The translations under genes were made by a program, and so were the position numbers. This document shows, one piece after another, positions 48,135 to 57,341 of a stretch of DNA of 64,000 bases. Origin of the DNA: Clostridiaceae bacterium (GTDB lineage Bacteria > Bacillota > Clostridia > Lachnospirales > Lachnospiraceae); NCBI GenBank assembly GCA_902362725.1, contig CABIXM010000010.1:1-64000 (forward strand). Reading direction: 5' to 3'. A model generated the notes under the pieces. That model did not search any database, was not told the DNA's origin, and worked only from the letters and a program-made list of their open reading frames with translations. Numbering within the stretch: the stretch's first letter is position 1; each line of letters starts with the position of its first letter.

Positions 48135-48886
48135 TGAGTGAGAAAGAACTGATTCTGCAGGTTTCCCATCTGCAGAAGAGCTTTGGAAATCATGCGGTTT
48201 TGAATGATATTGATTTTGAGGTATGTAAAGGGGATGTGGTGTCCATTATCGGCGCTTCCGGTTCCGGTAAGTCTACCATGCTCCGCTGCATCAATCTTCT
48301 GGAAGAACCGGGCGGAGGTGCGATTCTGTTTCACGGACAGGATATCACGGATCCGAAGGTCAATGTGCCGGCTTATCGTGCCAAGGTGGGTATGGTGTTC
48401 CAGAATTTCAATCTGTTTAATAATATGACGGTGCTGGAGAACTGTATCGTCGGCCAGGTGAAGGTGGCGAAGAAGAAGCCGGAGGAGGCCCGGGAGAGTG
48501 CGATCCGGTATCTCCGACAGGTAGGTATGGAGCCTTTTCTGAATGCCAAGCCCCGGCAGCTGTCGGGCGGTCAGAAGCAGCGTGTGGCCATCGCCCGGGC
48601 CCTGGCTATGGAGCCGGAAGTGCTGCTCTTTGACGAGCCGACTTCCGCGTTGGATCCCCAGATGGTGGGCGAGGTCTTAAGCGTCATGGAGGATCTGGCG
48701 AAGCAGGGGCTGACCATGCTGGTGGTGACCCATGAGATGGCTTTCGCGCGGGATGTGTCCACCCATGTGATTTACATGTCCGAGGGCGTTATCGAGGAAG
48801 AGGGCACGCCGGAGCAGATCTTCGGGGCGCCGAAGAGCGATAAGACGAAGGAGTTCCTGGCGCGGTTCCGAAATACGAGTATCTAA
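48134..48886 (+). CDS. Amino-acid ABC transporter ATP-binding protein
   Basis: A 250-aa ABC ATPase. Walker A is GASGSGKST, the signature is [15 protein letters not shown] and Walker B is [11 protein letters not shown]. It matches the GlnQ/HisP group in length. Its start overlaps the permease stop. The operon ends in a hairpin terminator. Confidence 0.95.
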   Translation: MSEKELILQVSHLQKSFGNHAVLNDIDFEVCKGDVVSIIGASGSGKSTMLRCINLLEEPGGGAILFHGQDITDPKVNVPAYRAKVGMVFQNFNLFNNMTVLENCIVGQVKVAKKKPEEARESAIRYLRQVGMEPFLNAKPRQLSGGQKQRVAIARALAMEPEVLLFDEPTSALDPQMVGEVLSVMEDLAKQGLTMLVVTHEMAFARDVSTHVIYMSEGVIEEEGTPEQIFGAPKSDKTKEFLARFRNTSI

Positions 48887-48894
48887 TTTCAGAA

Positions 48895-48926
48895 AAAGTG
48901 TGCGTTGAAAAACGCATACTTTTTTT
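48895..48926 (+). terminator. Terminator of the ABC transporter operon
   Basis: AAAGTgTGCGTT pairs with AACGCatACTTT around GAAA, followed by T. Its right arm contains the GCATA of a sporulation promoter. Confidence 0.8.
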
Positions 48927-48942
48927 ATTTGGGAGCACACTA
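48914..48942 (+). promoter_or_regulatory. Sigma-G/sigma-F-like promoter before spoVAB
   Basis: GCATA (48914-48918), a 17-base spacer and CACACTA (48936-48942) fit the forespore sigma-G pattern (GHATR, 17-18 bases, CATWMTA) with one mismatch. It lies 38 bases before the 50-aa gene. Confidence 0.55.
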
Positions 48943-48979
48943 ATTTTCAGAAACGGAGTTTGAAAAGGAGGTGGCTTCC

Positions 48980-49132
48980 ATGAATCATACGAAGTATCGG
49001 GTGTGGCTGTGGATGATGCTGCTGGTGCTGGTGACGGCGGGTGTGGCCTGGTATCTGCTGGCACAGGATAAGGAGGAGCCGATGACGGACGGAACGCTGG
49101 TGTATCGGACGGTGCAGGAGGAGCTGGCGTGA
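48980..49132 (+). CDS. Small membrane protein at the head of the spoVAB-spoVAC unit
   Basis: A 50-aa protein with one membrane helix (about residues 9-27, LWMMLLVLVTAGVAWYLLA) and a short charged tail. AGGAGGTGG precedes the ATG, and its TGA overlaps the GTG start of spoVAB (GTGA). It occupies the place usually held by spoVAA but does not resemble it. Function unknown; a sporulation role is inferred from the operon and promoter. Confidence 0.7.
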   Translation: MNHTKYRVWLWMMLLVLVTAGVAWYLLAQDKEEPMTDGTLVYRTVQEELA

Positions 49133-49548
49133 GCAGCTGGAAGCAGGTGCTGATGGCGGCGGTGGGCCTAAGTGCCGGGATTGGCGTGGCGGGAGGGGTC
49201 TTTGCGCTGATTATCGCATTGGGAATCGTGTCGGAGTTCGCGGATCAGACCCGCACGGCCCGTCATATCTTCTGGTACGAGGACGCGGTCTCCGCAGGGG
49301 CCATTCTGGGAAATGCGATTAGTGTGTATCAGATAGTACTGCCGCTGGGGCAGGTGGGGGCAGGAGTCTTTGGCCTGTTTTCCGGCGTCTTTGTGGGGAC
49401 CTGGGCCATGGCGCTGACGGAGATCGTGAATATCGTGCCGATTTTTACCAGGCGGATGGATCTGCGCAGAGGGCTTGGGCTGATGATCGCGTCCATGGCG
49501 GCGGGACGGACGGTTGGGTCGTTTCTGTACTATTATTTCCGATTTTAG
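49129..49548 (+). CDS. spoVAB: Stage V sporulation protein AB
   Basis: A 139-aa membrane protein with about four hydrophobic segments. Segments GLSAGIGVAGGVFALI, YEDAVSAGAILGNA and GVFVGTWAMALTEIVNIVPIFTRR are typical of SpoVAB. It starts with GTG, coupled to the 50-aa gene. SpoVA proteins move dipicolinic acid into the forespore and out during germination. Confidence 0.88.
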   Translation: MSSWKQVLMAAVGLSAGIGVAGGVFALIIALGIVSEFADQTRTARHIFWYEDAVSAGAILGNAISVYQIVLPLGQVGAGVFGLFSGVFVGTWAMALTEIVNIVPIFTRRMDLRRGLGLMIASMAAGRTVGSFLYYYFRF

Positions 49549-49560
49549 GAGGAAAATACA

Positions 49561-50040
49561 ATGAAAGAATTCCGTCGGCAGCAGCCGGACGAGCAGGGAA
49601 AGCAGCAATATAACCAGTATGTAAAGGACGTGACGCCCACCCATGAGCTTGGCAGTCAGATGGCGAAGGCCTTTATGACGGGCGGGATTATCTGCTGTAT
49701 GGGGCAGTGGATTATCAATTATGCGTTGAGCGCAGGTCTCGACGAGGAGGCCGCCGGAAGCTGGTGCTCTTTGATTCTGGTGCTGATAAGCGCCGTCCTG
49801 ACCGGCTTCAATCTTTTTCCCTCTATCGCCAAATGGGGCGGCGCAGGCGCGCTGGTTCCGATTACCGGCTTCGCCAACAGCGTGGCGGCCCCGGCCATCG
49901 AGTACCAGAAGGAAGGCCAGGTTTTCGGCATCGGCTGCAAGATTTTTACCATCGCCGGGCCGGTGATTCTGTATGGCATTTTTACCAGTTGGGTACTGGG
50001 ACTGGGATACTGGGTCCTGAAGATACTGGGAATAATATAG
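49561..50040 (+). CDS. spoVAC: Stage V sporulation protein AC
   Basis: A 159-aa membrane protein with a hydrophilic start (YVKDVTPTHE) and several membrane segments, including GGAGALVPITGFANSVAAPA, a SpoVAC hallmark. In Bacillus SpoVAC can act as a mechanosensitive channel for dipicolinate. TAGGAGGAAAA precedes the start. Normally spoVAD follows; here it is 6.3 kb away. Confidence 0.93.
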   Translation: MKEFRRQQPDEQGKQQYNQYVKDVTPTHELGSQMAKAFMTGGIICCMGQWIINYALSAGLDEEAAGSWCSLILVLISAVLTGFNLFPSIAKWGGAGALVPITGFANSVAAPAIEYQKEGQVFGIGCKIFTIAGPVILYGIFTSWVLGLGYWVLKILGII

Positions 50041-50154
50041 AATACCTATTGACAAAGTAGGTTAATAAAGGTATGATAGCAAAAAGTAGAGTAGATGTTC
50101 AGCAATTTTGCAGCTACAAAGTGACAACCAATGATGAAAGGCAGGAATCTTCTA

Positions 50155-51519
50155 ATGAATTACGGCATTTACAGTATCTTACCGTCTCTGGCAGCCATCG
50201 TTCTGGCGCTGGTGACGAAAAATGTATTTATCGCGCTCTTTATCGCGCTGATTCTGGGCAATTTTATTCTGAATCCTAACCTGGTCAGCGTACTGGTGGG
50301 CACGAAAGATATGATGGTGGACGTATTTTCCAGCCACTCCAGCACCTCCATTATCTTCATTCTGCTGATGCTGGGCGGACTCTTCTATCTGATAGAGAAG
50401 GCGGGCGGCTTAAAGGGCTTTACCCACTTTATGATTGCCAGGCGCAGCGTAGTCAAGTCACGGGTGGGCGCAGAGCTGTTCACCTGGCTCATTGGCGTGC
50501 TGATGTTCCTGGACGGCACCATGAGCGTTATGATTACGGGAGCCATCGCAAGACCATTTACCAAAGCCTTCAAAATCTCTCCGGAGAAGACGGCGTGGAT
50601 CGTGCATTCCACGGCGACGCCCATGTCCATTCTGATTCCGATTGCGGCTTACGGTCCGTATATCGCCAGCTTCATCGAGGCACAGGGTATCGCGGATCCC
50701 ACTTCTGTAATGGTGCGCAGTATTGGCTTCAATTTCTACTGCATCATGGCTGTCGTGGGCGTGGCGGTATTTACCCTGTTACATATCGAGTACGGCCCCA
50801 TGAAGAAGGTGGAAGAAGCCTATAAGAACGAAAATGACGCGGACGAGAGCGTTCTTGCAGGCGAAGTGGAGCATCCGGGTACCGGCAAGGCTCGCTATCT
50901 GGTAGTTCCGCTGGCAATTATGATTGGTTTTGCGCTGGTGTATTTCTTCACGGCTGGCGACAGTGAGACAGGACTGATCCTGGGCATCTTCTTCGGAAGC
51001 CTGTACCTGATGCTGGATCTGGCTATCCAAAAAGTCATGAAGTTCGGCGAGACGCTGGACATCTTTTTTCAGGGATGCGGAAGCATGACCGGTATCGTAG
51101 CTATCATGGTATTTGCCTATGCCCTCAGTAACCTTTTAGGAGAACTTGGAACCGCAGAGTTCCTGTCCGGCGTGCTGGTACAGCTCATTTCCCCGACGGT
51201 ATTTACGGCGCTTGCGTTTATCGTGACCTGCCTCTTATCCTTCTCCACCGGAACCAGCGCGGGAAGCATCGCGATTATGATGCCGGTGCTGCTGCCCATG
51301 GCCCTGTCCCTGAATGTGTCCATTCCGCTGATTACGGGAGCCATCGCAGGCGGCGCGGTGTTCGGAGACCACACTTCCCCGATTTCTGATACCACGGTAA
51401 TGACCTGCTCCTCCTGCGACTGCGACGTGGTGTCCCATGTGAAAACCCAGCTGCCTTACGCGCTGACCTTCGCGGCTATCGCGGTGGTGATTTATCTGGT
51501 GCTGGGTTTTGTGATGTAA
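50155..51519 (+). CDS. NhaC-family Na+/H+ antiporter-like protein
   Basis: A 454-aa transporter with about twelve membrane segments. Motifs GVLMFLDGTMSVMITG, STATPMSILIPIAAYGPY and GAVFGDHTSPISDTTVMT are typical of the NhaC/Na+-antiporter group. It may exchange Na+ for H+ or an organic acid. It starts the cassette inserted between the two spoVA halves. The start at 50155 is preferred over 50131, with GCAGGA upstream. Confidence 0.88.
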   Translation: MNYGIYSILPSLAAIVLALVTKNVFIALFIALILGNFILNPNLVSVLVGTKDMMVDVFSSHSSTSIIFILLMLGGLFYLIEKAGGLKGFTHFMIARRSVVKSRVGAELFTWLIGVLMFLDGTMSVMITGAIARPFTKAFKISPEKTAWIVHSTATPMSILIPIAAYGPYIASFIEAQGIADPTSVMVRSIGFNFYCIMAVVGVAVFTLLHIEYGPMKKVEEAYKNENDADESVLAGEVEHPGTGKARYLVVPLAIMIGFALVYFFTAGDSETGLILGIFFGSLYLMLDLAIQKVMKFGETLDIFFQGCGSMTGIVAIMVFAYALSNLLGELGTAEFLSGVLVQLISPTVFTALAFIVTCLLSFSTGTSAGSIAIMMPVLLPMALSLNVSIPLITGAIAGGAVFGDHTSPISDTTVMTCSSCDCDVVSHVKTQLPYALTFAAIAVVIYLVLGFVM

Positions 51520-51604
51520 TATATGGAAGCCCCGCAGGATATATAGTATAATCAAATTCATACAGATTGTTGTATATATGGAGCTGTAGGAAAGAGATGC
51601 AAAT

Positions 51605-52789
51605 ATGAGCAGAAAAATCTATGATTTTGACGAGCCCATTTCCCGCGTCGGACAGAACAGCGCGAAATGGGGCGAAGAATATATCGGAAGTGGCAGAGAC
51701 ATGCTGCTTCCGTTTTGGGTGGCAGACACGGATTTCCGGGCGCCCGACGAGGTAAATGAGGCTCTTCGGGCCTGCGTGGATCACGGCATTTACGGTTATG
51801 TGCGCCCTTCGGCGTCGTGTCTTCAGGCTGCGGCTTCCTGGCAGCAGCGCCGTCACGGTTTTCAGGCGAAGCCGGAGTGGATTACCGTGACGCCGGGCAT
51901 CGACTGCGCCATGGCGACGGCGGTGCAGGCCTTTACAGAGCCGGGGGACAAGATTCTCATCAATACGCCGATTTACGACCCGTTTTTCGAGGTCATTGAG
52001 AAAAATGACAGGGTGACTGTGGACAGTCCCATGGTGCTTACGAATGGCCGGTACGAGTTTGACTGGGCGGATTTTGAGGCGAAGATCCGGGGCTGCCGGA
52101 TGTGGATGTTCTGCAATCCCCAGAACCCGGAGGGGCGCTGCTTTACAGAGGAAGAGCTTCGAAAAGCTGGGGAAATCTGTGGAAAATACGGAGTATGGAT
52201 GCTGTCTGACGAGATCCACGGGGATATTGTGTACGACGGTAGAAAGCATATTCCGCTGGCGTCCCTGTCGGAGGAGTTCTGCGGGCGGACGATTACCTGC
52301 ACCTCGCCCAGCAAGACTTTCAGCGTGGCAGGCACGGCAGCCTCTGTGATCTTCATAGAAAATGAGCCATTGCGGAATCGGTTCCGTGCGGCACTTTCTA
52401 AAAACTCGCCGGGCGTGAGCTGCTTAAGCCTGGTGGCCATGGAGGCAGCTTATACCTGTGGAGATGATTATGCGGATCAGCTGGTGGCTTATCTGCAGGG
52501 TAACCGGGATTATATTCTGGATTACCTGAGAAAATACCTGCCTCAGATCAAACCCATTTTCCCGGAGGCCATGTTCCTGGTGTGGCTGGATTGCAGTGGG
52601 CTGGGACTGGATGCTGCGGAGCTTCCGGACTTTTTCAAAAAGGCAGGCGTACGGCTGTCTATGGGAGACGCCTACCGGGAGCGGAGCGGCCAATTCGTGC
52701 GGCTGAATTTCGGCTGTACCAGGGAGACGCTCACGGCAGGCCTTGCACGTATCCGGAAAGCGGTAGAAGAACTTGTGAAGGACAACTAG
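51605..52789 (+). CDS. PatB/MalY-type PLP aminotransferase, probable C-S lyase
   Basis: A 394-aa fold-type I PLP enzyme. The PLP lysine lies in CTSPSKTFSVAG, and the VADTDFRAPDEV start and FCNPQNPEGR segment fit the MalY/PatB group, which cleaves cystathionine and other cysteine conjugates. TAGGAAAGAG precedes the start. Its stop directly touches the start of the molybdoenzyme gene. Confidence 0.9.
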   Translation: MSRKIYDFDEPISRVGQNSAKWGEEYIGSGRDMLLPFWVADTDFRAPDEVNEALRACVDHGIYGYVRPSASCLQAAASWQQRRHGFQAKPEWITVTPGIDCAMATAVQAFTEPGDKILINTPIYDPFFEVIEKNDRVTVDSPMVLTNGRYEFDWADFEAKIRGCRMWMFCNPQNPEGRCFTEEELRKAGEICGKYGVWMLSDEIHGDIVYDGRKHIPLASLSEEFCGRTITCTSPSKTFSVAGTAASVIFIENEPLRNRFRAALSKNSPGVSCLSLVAMEAAYTCGDDYADQLVAYLQGNRDYILDYLRKYLPQIKPIFPEAMFLVWLDCSGLGLDAAELPDFFKKAGVRLSMGDAYRERSGQFVRLNFGCTRETLTAGLARIRKAVEELVKDN

Positions 52790-54883
52790 ATGGAACGGAA
52801 ACGAACGATATGTGATATCTGCTGCCCGTCCTTTCACTGCGGCATCGATGCTTATGTGAAGGACGGGCAGCTTGTGAAAATAGAAGGAACGGCGGAGCAT
52901 CCCCAGAACCACGGGCTTCTCTGTGCCAAGGGGCTGGCGGCCAGACAGTATGTGTACCGGAAGGATCGGATCCGCACGCCTCTTTTGCGCGTGGGGGAGC
53001 GGGGCGGCGGGGAGTTCCGGCCCATCAGCTGGGAGGAGGCTTACGAGCGGATCGCAGAGCGCCTGCTGGCTATTCGAGAGGAGAGCGGACCTGAAGCAGT
53101 GGCCTTTTTCTCGGGCTATACGAAATGGTACCGCCCCTGGCTCCACCGTCTGGCCAATCAGTTTGGCACACCTAACTATATGACAGAGTCCGGCAGCTGT
53201 ATGTTCTCCACCTTTCTCCAGTGGCTGACCGTGACCGGCAATGTGATGTCGTCGCCGGATGTGGATCATGCAGGGGTCTTCCTGGGCTGGGCCTATAATC
53301 CCTATTATTCCCGGAATCTGGCGGCAGCCGGAGTGGAGGCGGCGAAGAAGAGAGGCATGAAGGTGATTATCGTAGATTCCCGGATTACGCCTGCATCCAT
53401 TAGGCTTTCGGATCTGCATCTGCGTCCCCATCCCGGCACAGACGGAGCGCTGGCGCTGGGGCTGGCCCATGAACTGATTGAAAATGGCTGGTATGACCGG
53501 GAATATGTGTCGAAATATGTCTACGGCTTCGCGGAGTACGCGGCCTATGTGAAGGAGTTTACGCCGGAGCGGGTGGAAAGGCTGACGGGCGTATCGGCGG
53601 AGCAGGTGAGGTCAGCCGCGGAGCTGATCGGAGGCCATCTGCCCCTTGCCATCAATGAGAGCGCCGCGCCCATCGCCCATCATCGGAACGGATTTCAGAA
53701 TTACCGGGCCATTATGGCGCTGTCGGCCATCACCGGATCCTTTGACCGGACGGGCGGGCAGATTCCGATACAGTTTAGCTATAATTATCAGGCAGCGGGC
53801 TTCGCCACCCGGGAGAAGGAGTTCGTCGGGAAGGTGAAGACGAGGCTAGGCTTCTCGCCGGTGGGCGGGGAAAAATACCCGCTTTGGCATGCGCTGATTG
53901 ACGAGGCACAGTTTACGGATTTGGCAAGGCAGATCCGGGAGAAAAAGCCCTATCCCCTTCGGGCGGTGGTGGGGTTCGGGTTGAATCATCGGATCGCGCC
54001 GGGCAGTGATCGGCTGGCGGAAGCCTTAAAGACGCTGGATTTTCTGGTGGATGTGGATCTGTTCCTGACGGATACGGCGAAGCTTTGCGACATCGTACTG
54101 CCGGCCTGTACCTCCTTTGAGCGGAGCGAGCTGAAGGCCTGGAGCGGCGGATATCTGACGGTGACCCAGCCGGTTATCGAGCCGCTGTATCAGTCAAAAC
54201 CGGATATCCGGATTATCTGCGATCTGGCCCGGAAAATGGGGCTTGCCGACGAGCTTCTGACTGCGGGGCCGGAAGCGTGTATCCGGTATCTGATTTCTGA
54301 TTTGCCGGTGTCCTACGAGGAGCTTCGGGCGGCGGAGTTTCCGGTAAAGGTGCCGGGGGCGGGAAACTGTAAGCCAGGGAAGATGCTGGCAGAGGGCTTT
54401 CCGACGGCCAGCGGAAAATTCGAACTCTATTCCCTGGAGATAGCGAAGATCAGGGAACAGTACCCGGACTGCAGTCTGGACTGCCTTCCGGTATATCGGG
54501 AGCCGATTTGTGCGGCAGAGCAGGAGAAATATCCCTTTACCCTGTGCTCCGGCCCGCGGATTCCGGGGGCGCTGCACTCCAGGCTGCACGACGTTCCCTG
54601 GGCCCGGTCGCTCCGGCCAGATGCAACGGCGGATCTGAATCCGGCGGACGCGGAGGCTCTTTCTGTGCAGCAGGGGGATGAGATCGAAGTGTATACAGCC
54701 TTTGGCTGCATCAGCCTGAAGACGAACCTGACCTATATGGCGGATCCGGGCACAGTCTATATCTACCACGGGTACCCGGAAGCGGATGTGAATACACTGC
54801 TGGATCCGGAGAACGTGGATCCTTATTCCGGCTTCCCGGCCTTTCGCAGCAGCCGGGCGGGCATACGAAAGAAGGTGCGGTAA
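52790..54883 (+). CDS. Molybdopterin-dependent oxidoreductase (DMSO reductase family)
   Basis: A 697-aa enzyme without a twin-arginine signal, so it is cytoplasmic. The N-terminal [4Fe-4S] site reads C8-x2-C11...C17...C45, a looser spacing than the usual C-x2-C-x3-C. The molybdopterin domains follow; the metal-ligand position may be the Cys of ESGSCMFS. A C-terminal molydopterin-dinucleotide domain (FTLCSGPRIPG, NPADAEALSVQQGDEIEV) is present. Its electron partner is the ferredoxin directly downstream. The substrate is unknown. Confidence 0.9.
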   Translation: MERKRTICDICCPSFHCGIDAYVKDGQLVKIEGTAEHPQNHGLLCAKGLAARQYVYRKDRIRTPLLRVGERGGGEFRPISWEEAYERIAERLLAIREESGPEAVAFFSGYTKWYRPWLHRLANQFGTPNYMTESGSCMFSTFLQWLTVTGNVMSSPDVDHAGVFLGWAYNPYYSRNLAAAGVEAAKKRGMKVIIVDSRITPASIRLSDLHLRPHPGTDGALALGLAHELIENGWYDREYVSKYVYGFAEYAAYVKEFTPERVERLTGVSAEQVRSAAELIGGHLPLAINESAAPIAHHRNGFQNYRAIMALSAITGSFDRTGGQIPIQFSYNYQAAGFATREKEFVGKVKTRLGFSPVGGEKYPLWHALIDEAQFTDLARQIREKKPYPLRAVVGFGLNHRIAPGSDRLAEALKTLDFLVDVDLFLTDTAKLCDIVLPACTSFERSELKAWSGGYLTVTQPVIEPLYQSKPDIRIICDLARKMGLADELLTAGPEACIRYLISDLPVSYEELRAAEFPVKVPGAGNCKPGKMLAEGFPTASGKFELYSLEIAKIREQYPDCSLDCLPVYREPICAAEQEKYPFTLCSGPRIPGALHSRLHDVPWARSLRPDATADLNPADAEALSVQQGDEIEVYTAFGCISLKTNLTYMADPGTVYIYHGYPEADVNTLLDPENVDPYSGFPAFRSSRAGIRKKVR

Positions 54884-55330
54884 ATGAGCGCGAAAACCAT
54901 CCGGTTCGATCAGAGCAAATGCACGGCCTGCTGTGCCTGCGCCATGGCCTGCATGGATGAGAAAGATACGGACGTGGAGCAGGGGGAGCGGGCGATCAGG
55001 CAGGTGTATACGGAAGAAAGGTGCCGGGACGGGCAGGTGAGCTTCCGGTTTCATTCGGATTCCTGCCTCCATTGCCGGGTGCCGGCCTGCGCAGCTGCCT
55101 GTACGGCGGGCTGCCTCTATAAAGACGCGGAGAGCGGCCTGGTACTCTACGATACCGCCGCCTGCGACGGCTGCGGCCAGTGCCTGAACGCCTGCCGTAT
55201 GGGGGCCATTTCCCTGAACCGTCACGGCAAAATCCAGAAATGCGACGGCTGCATCAAGCGCCAGCGCGCCGGCAAAATCCCGGCCTGCGTGCGGGTGTGT
55301 CCGACGGGGGCGCTGTATCTGGGAGAATAA
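54884..55330 (+). CDS. 4Fe-4S dicluster ferredoxin, electron-transfer subunit
   Basis: A 148-aa DmsB/HycB-type protein with four cysteine clusters (for example CTACCACAMAC, CLHCRVPACAAAC, CDGCGQCLNAC, CDGCIKRQ...CVRVC). It carries electrons to or from the molybdoenzyme. Its ATG follows the molybdoenzyme stop directly (TAAATG). Confidence 0.93.
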   Translation: MSAKTIRFDQSKCTACCACAMACMDEKDTDVEQGERAIRQVYTEERCRDGQVSFRFHSDSCLHCRVPACAAACTAGCLYKDAESGLVLYDTAACDGCGQCLNACRMGAISLNRHGKIQKCDGCIKRQRAGKIPACVRVCPTGALYLGE

Positions 55331-55459
55331 AAAGAGCGTTGTTCAGTCATTATTTTATGGCGGGGCAGCGCTTTTCTATATGCGTTAGAGAATGATATAC
55401 ATGGTAGAAAAAAGGAAACGTCGTACACTTTCAGTTGGAAATAGGATTGCGGTTTACCC

Positions 55460-55488
55460 GTATAAGATTTACGAATTTGTTCAGAATA
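55460..55488 (+). promoter_or_regulatory. Sigma-G/sigma-F-like promoter before spoVAA
   Basis: GTATA (55460-55464), a 17-base spacer and CAGAATA (55482-55488) fit the sigma-G pattern with one mismatch, 32 bases before spoVAA. The same arrangement occurs before spoVAB. Confidence 0.55.
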
Positions 55489-55520
55489 AAAGGAAGAATA
55501 CGATATACGGAGGCGTCCCC

Positions 55521-56162
55521 ATGAGCGAAATCCTGTACCTGAAACCCGAAAAAAACGTCCGCACCTACAACCGCGTCCTGACCCTGGGAGAGGCTGTGGA
55601 AATGCAGTGCGCGGATCCGGCAATCGTAAACCGCCTGAAGACCGAAAAGCTCTACGCCTTCCAGGATGTAAAGCCGGGCAGACGCTCCTGCGCAGGCCGC
55701 ACAGTCATTTCGATCCTGGACGTGGTCGAGAGAATTCAGGCTGTCTACCCGAGCCTGGAGATCCAGAATCTGGGAGAAATGGATTTCGTAGCCGAATATT
55801 CCACCAAACCAGAGGAGAACCGGTTCTGGACCTTCCTGAAAGTGAGCCTGGTCTGCATCCTATGCTTCTTCGGATCTGCATTTTCCATCATGGCCTTCAA
55901 CAACGACGTCTCCACCGTTGATCTGTTCCGTCAGTTCTACACCCTCCTGACCGGCCAGCCTTCCGATGGATACACCATCCTGGAATTCACCTATTCCCTG
56001 GGGCTCGCCGTCGGCATCCTGGCCTTTTTCAACCACCTGGGCGGCCGCCGACTCACCAAAGAGCCGACCCCCATCGAGGTAGAAATGCGCCTCTACGAGG
56101 ACGACGTGGACACCACCCTCATTAAAACGGCGGCGAGGAATGGGAAGCATAAGAAAAAGTAA
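55521..56162 (+). CDS. spoVAA: Stage V sporulation protein AA
   Basis: A 213-aa protein with a soluble N-terminal domain, two membrane segments (about 118-135 and 162-182) and the C-terminal signature EPTPIEVEMRLYEDDV; the SLGLAVGILAFFNHL segment also matches SpoVAA of Bacillus. The usual length is about 206. The start at 55521 has CGGAGG 8 bases upstream; the longer frame from 55392 would cover the promoter. It lies before spoVAD instead of before spoVAB. Codons ending in C are unusually common. Confidence 0.88.
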   Translation: MSEILYLKPEKNVRTYNRVLTLGEAVEMQCADPAIVNRLKTEKLYAFQDVKPGRRSCAGRTVISILDVVERIQAVYPSLEIQNLGEMDFVAEYSTKPEENRFWTFLKVSLVCILCFFGSAFSIMAFNNDVSTVDLFRQFYTLLTGQPSDGYTILEFTYSLGLAVGILAFFNHLGGRRLTKEPTPIEVEMRLYEDDVDTTLIKTAARNGKHKKK

Positions 56163-56300
56163 GTGTAGATAGAGGAAAAACAGTCCGGAGACCTAAAACT
56201 CAGGACTATTTTTCTGCCCTCCCGCATAAAATAACCGTGTTCGGAGAAAATAATTTCCAAATAGAAAATGGATAAAAGGAACACGGAGGTGCAAAAATAC

Positions 56301-57323
56301 ATGGACACAATTGTAGGGAAACAGAGCATCTGCTTTCAGCGGCCGCCGCAGATCGTGAGCGCGGCCAGTGTGGTGGGAAAGAAGGAGAGCGAGGGGCCGT
56401 TGGGAGCCCTGTTTGATGAGATAGAGTCGGATCCGATGGTGGGACAGACTACCTGGGAGGAGGCGGAGAGCGCGCTGCAGAAAAGGGCAGCGCAGTTGGC
56501 CATGCAGAAAACGGCGGAGCTTCCGGGGCCGGGCGTGCCGCCGGTGCGGTATCTTTTTTCCGGGGATCTGTTGGGACAGCTCATCGCCACGTCCTTCGGG
56601 GTGATGGATTTGAAGCTGCCTTTGTTTGGCCTGTACGGGGCCTGTTCGACCATAGGCGAGGCACTGATGCTGGGAGCCATGACCGTTCAGGGCGGGTATT
56701 CCGAGGCGGTGCTGGCCCTGACATCCAGCCATTTCGGCAGCGCCGAGAAGCAGTTCCGCTTTCCGCTGGGCTATGGAGGCCAGCGTCCCAAGTCGGCCAC
56801 CTGGACCGTGACCGGCAGCGGGGCTTTCGTATTGTCCGGCAGCGGCGGACATGCGAAAATCACCGGAGCCACGCCGGGAAAGGTCATCGATTACGGGGTG
56901 AAGGATTCCATGAATATGGGAGCCTGCATGGCTCCTGCGGCCTGCGATACCATCTGTACGCATCTGGAAGACTTTGGAAGAAATCCGGAGGATTACGACG
57001 CCATTGTGACTGGAGACCTGGGCGTAGTGGGACAGAAGATTCTGATCGATCTGGCCAGCGAACGCGGCTACGATATTTCCGCCCGGCATCAGGACTGCGG
57101 GATTCTGATCTTCGATCCGGAGAAGCAGGACACCCACTCCGGCGGCAGTGGCTGCGCCTGCTCCGCGGTGACGCTGGCGGCGTATCTGCTGCCGAAGATC
57201 GAGAGCGGGGAGTGGAAGCGGATGCTCTTTGTACCCACCGGAGCATTGTTATCTACGGTAAGCTTTCATGAAGGCCAAAGTGTGCCGGGCATCGCTCACG
57301 CGGTGGTGATAGAACATTGCTGA
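56301..57323 (+). CDS. spoVAD: Stage V sporulation protein AD
   Basis: A 340-aa protein with a thiolase-like fold (GACSTIGEALMLGAM, STVSFHEGQSVPGIAHAV). SpoVAD binds dipicolinic acid in Bacillus. The ATG at 56301 has GGAGGT 10 bases upstream; an earlier ATG at 56268 lacks one. It is followed by spoVAE after 18 bases. Confidence 0.95.
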   Translation: MDTIVGKQSICFQRPPQIVSAASVVGKKESEGPLGALFDEIESDPMVGQTTWEEAESALQKRAAQLAMQKTAELPGPGVPPVRYLFSGDLLGQLIATSFGVMDLKLPLFGLYGACSTIGEALMLGAMTVQGGYSEAVLALTSSHFGSAEKQFRFPLGYGGQRPKSATWTVTGSGAFVLSGSGGHAKITGATPGKVIDYGVKDSMNMGACMAPAACDTICTHLEDFGRNPEDYDAIVTGDLGVVGQKILIDLASERGYDISARHQDCGILIFDPEKQDTHSGGSGCACSAVTLAAYLLPKIESGEWKRMLFVPTGALLSTVSFHEGQSVPGIAHAVVIEHC

Positions 57324-57341
57324 TAAGAAGGGAGAAAAGCC

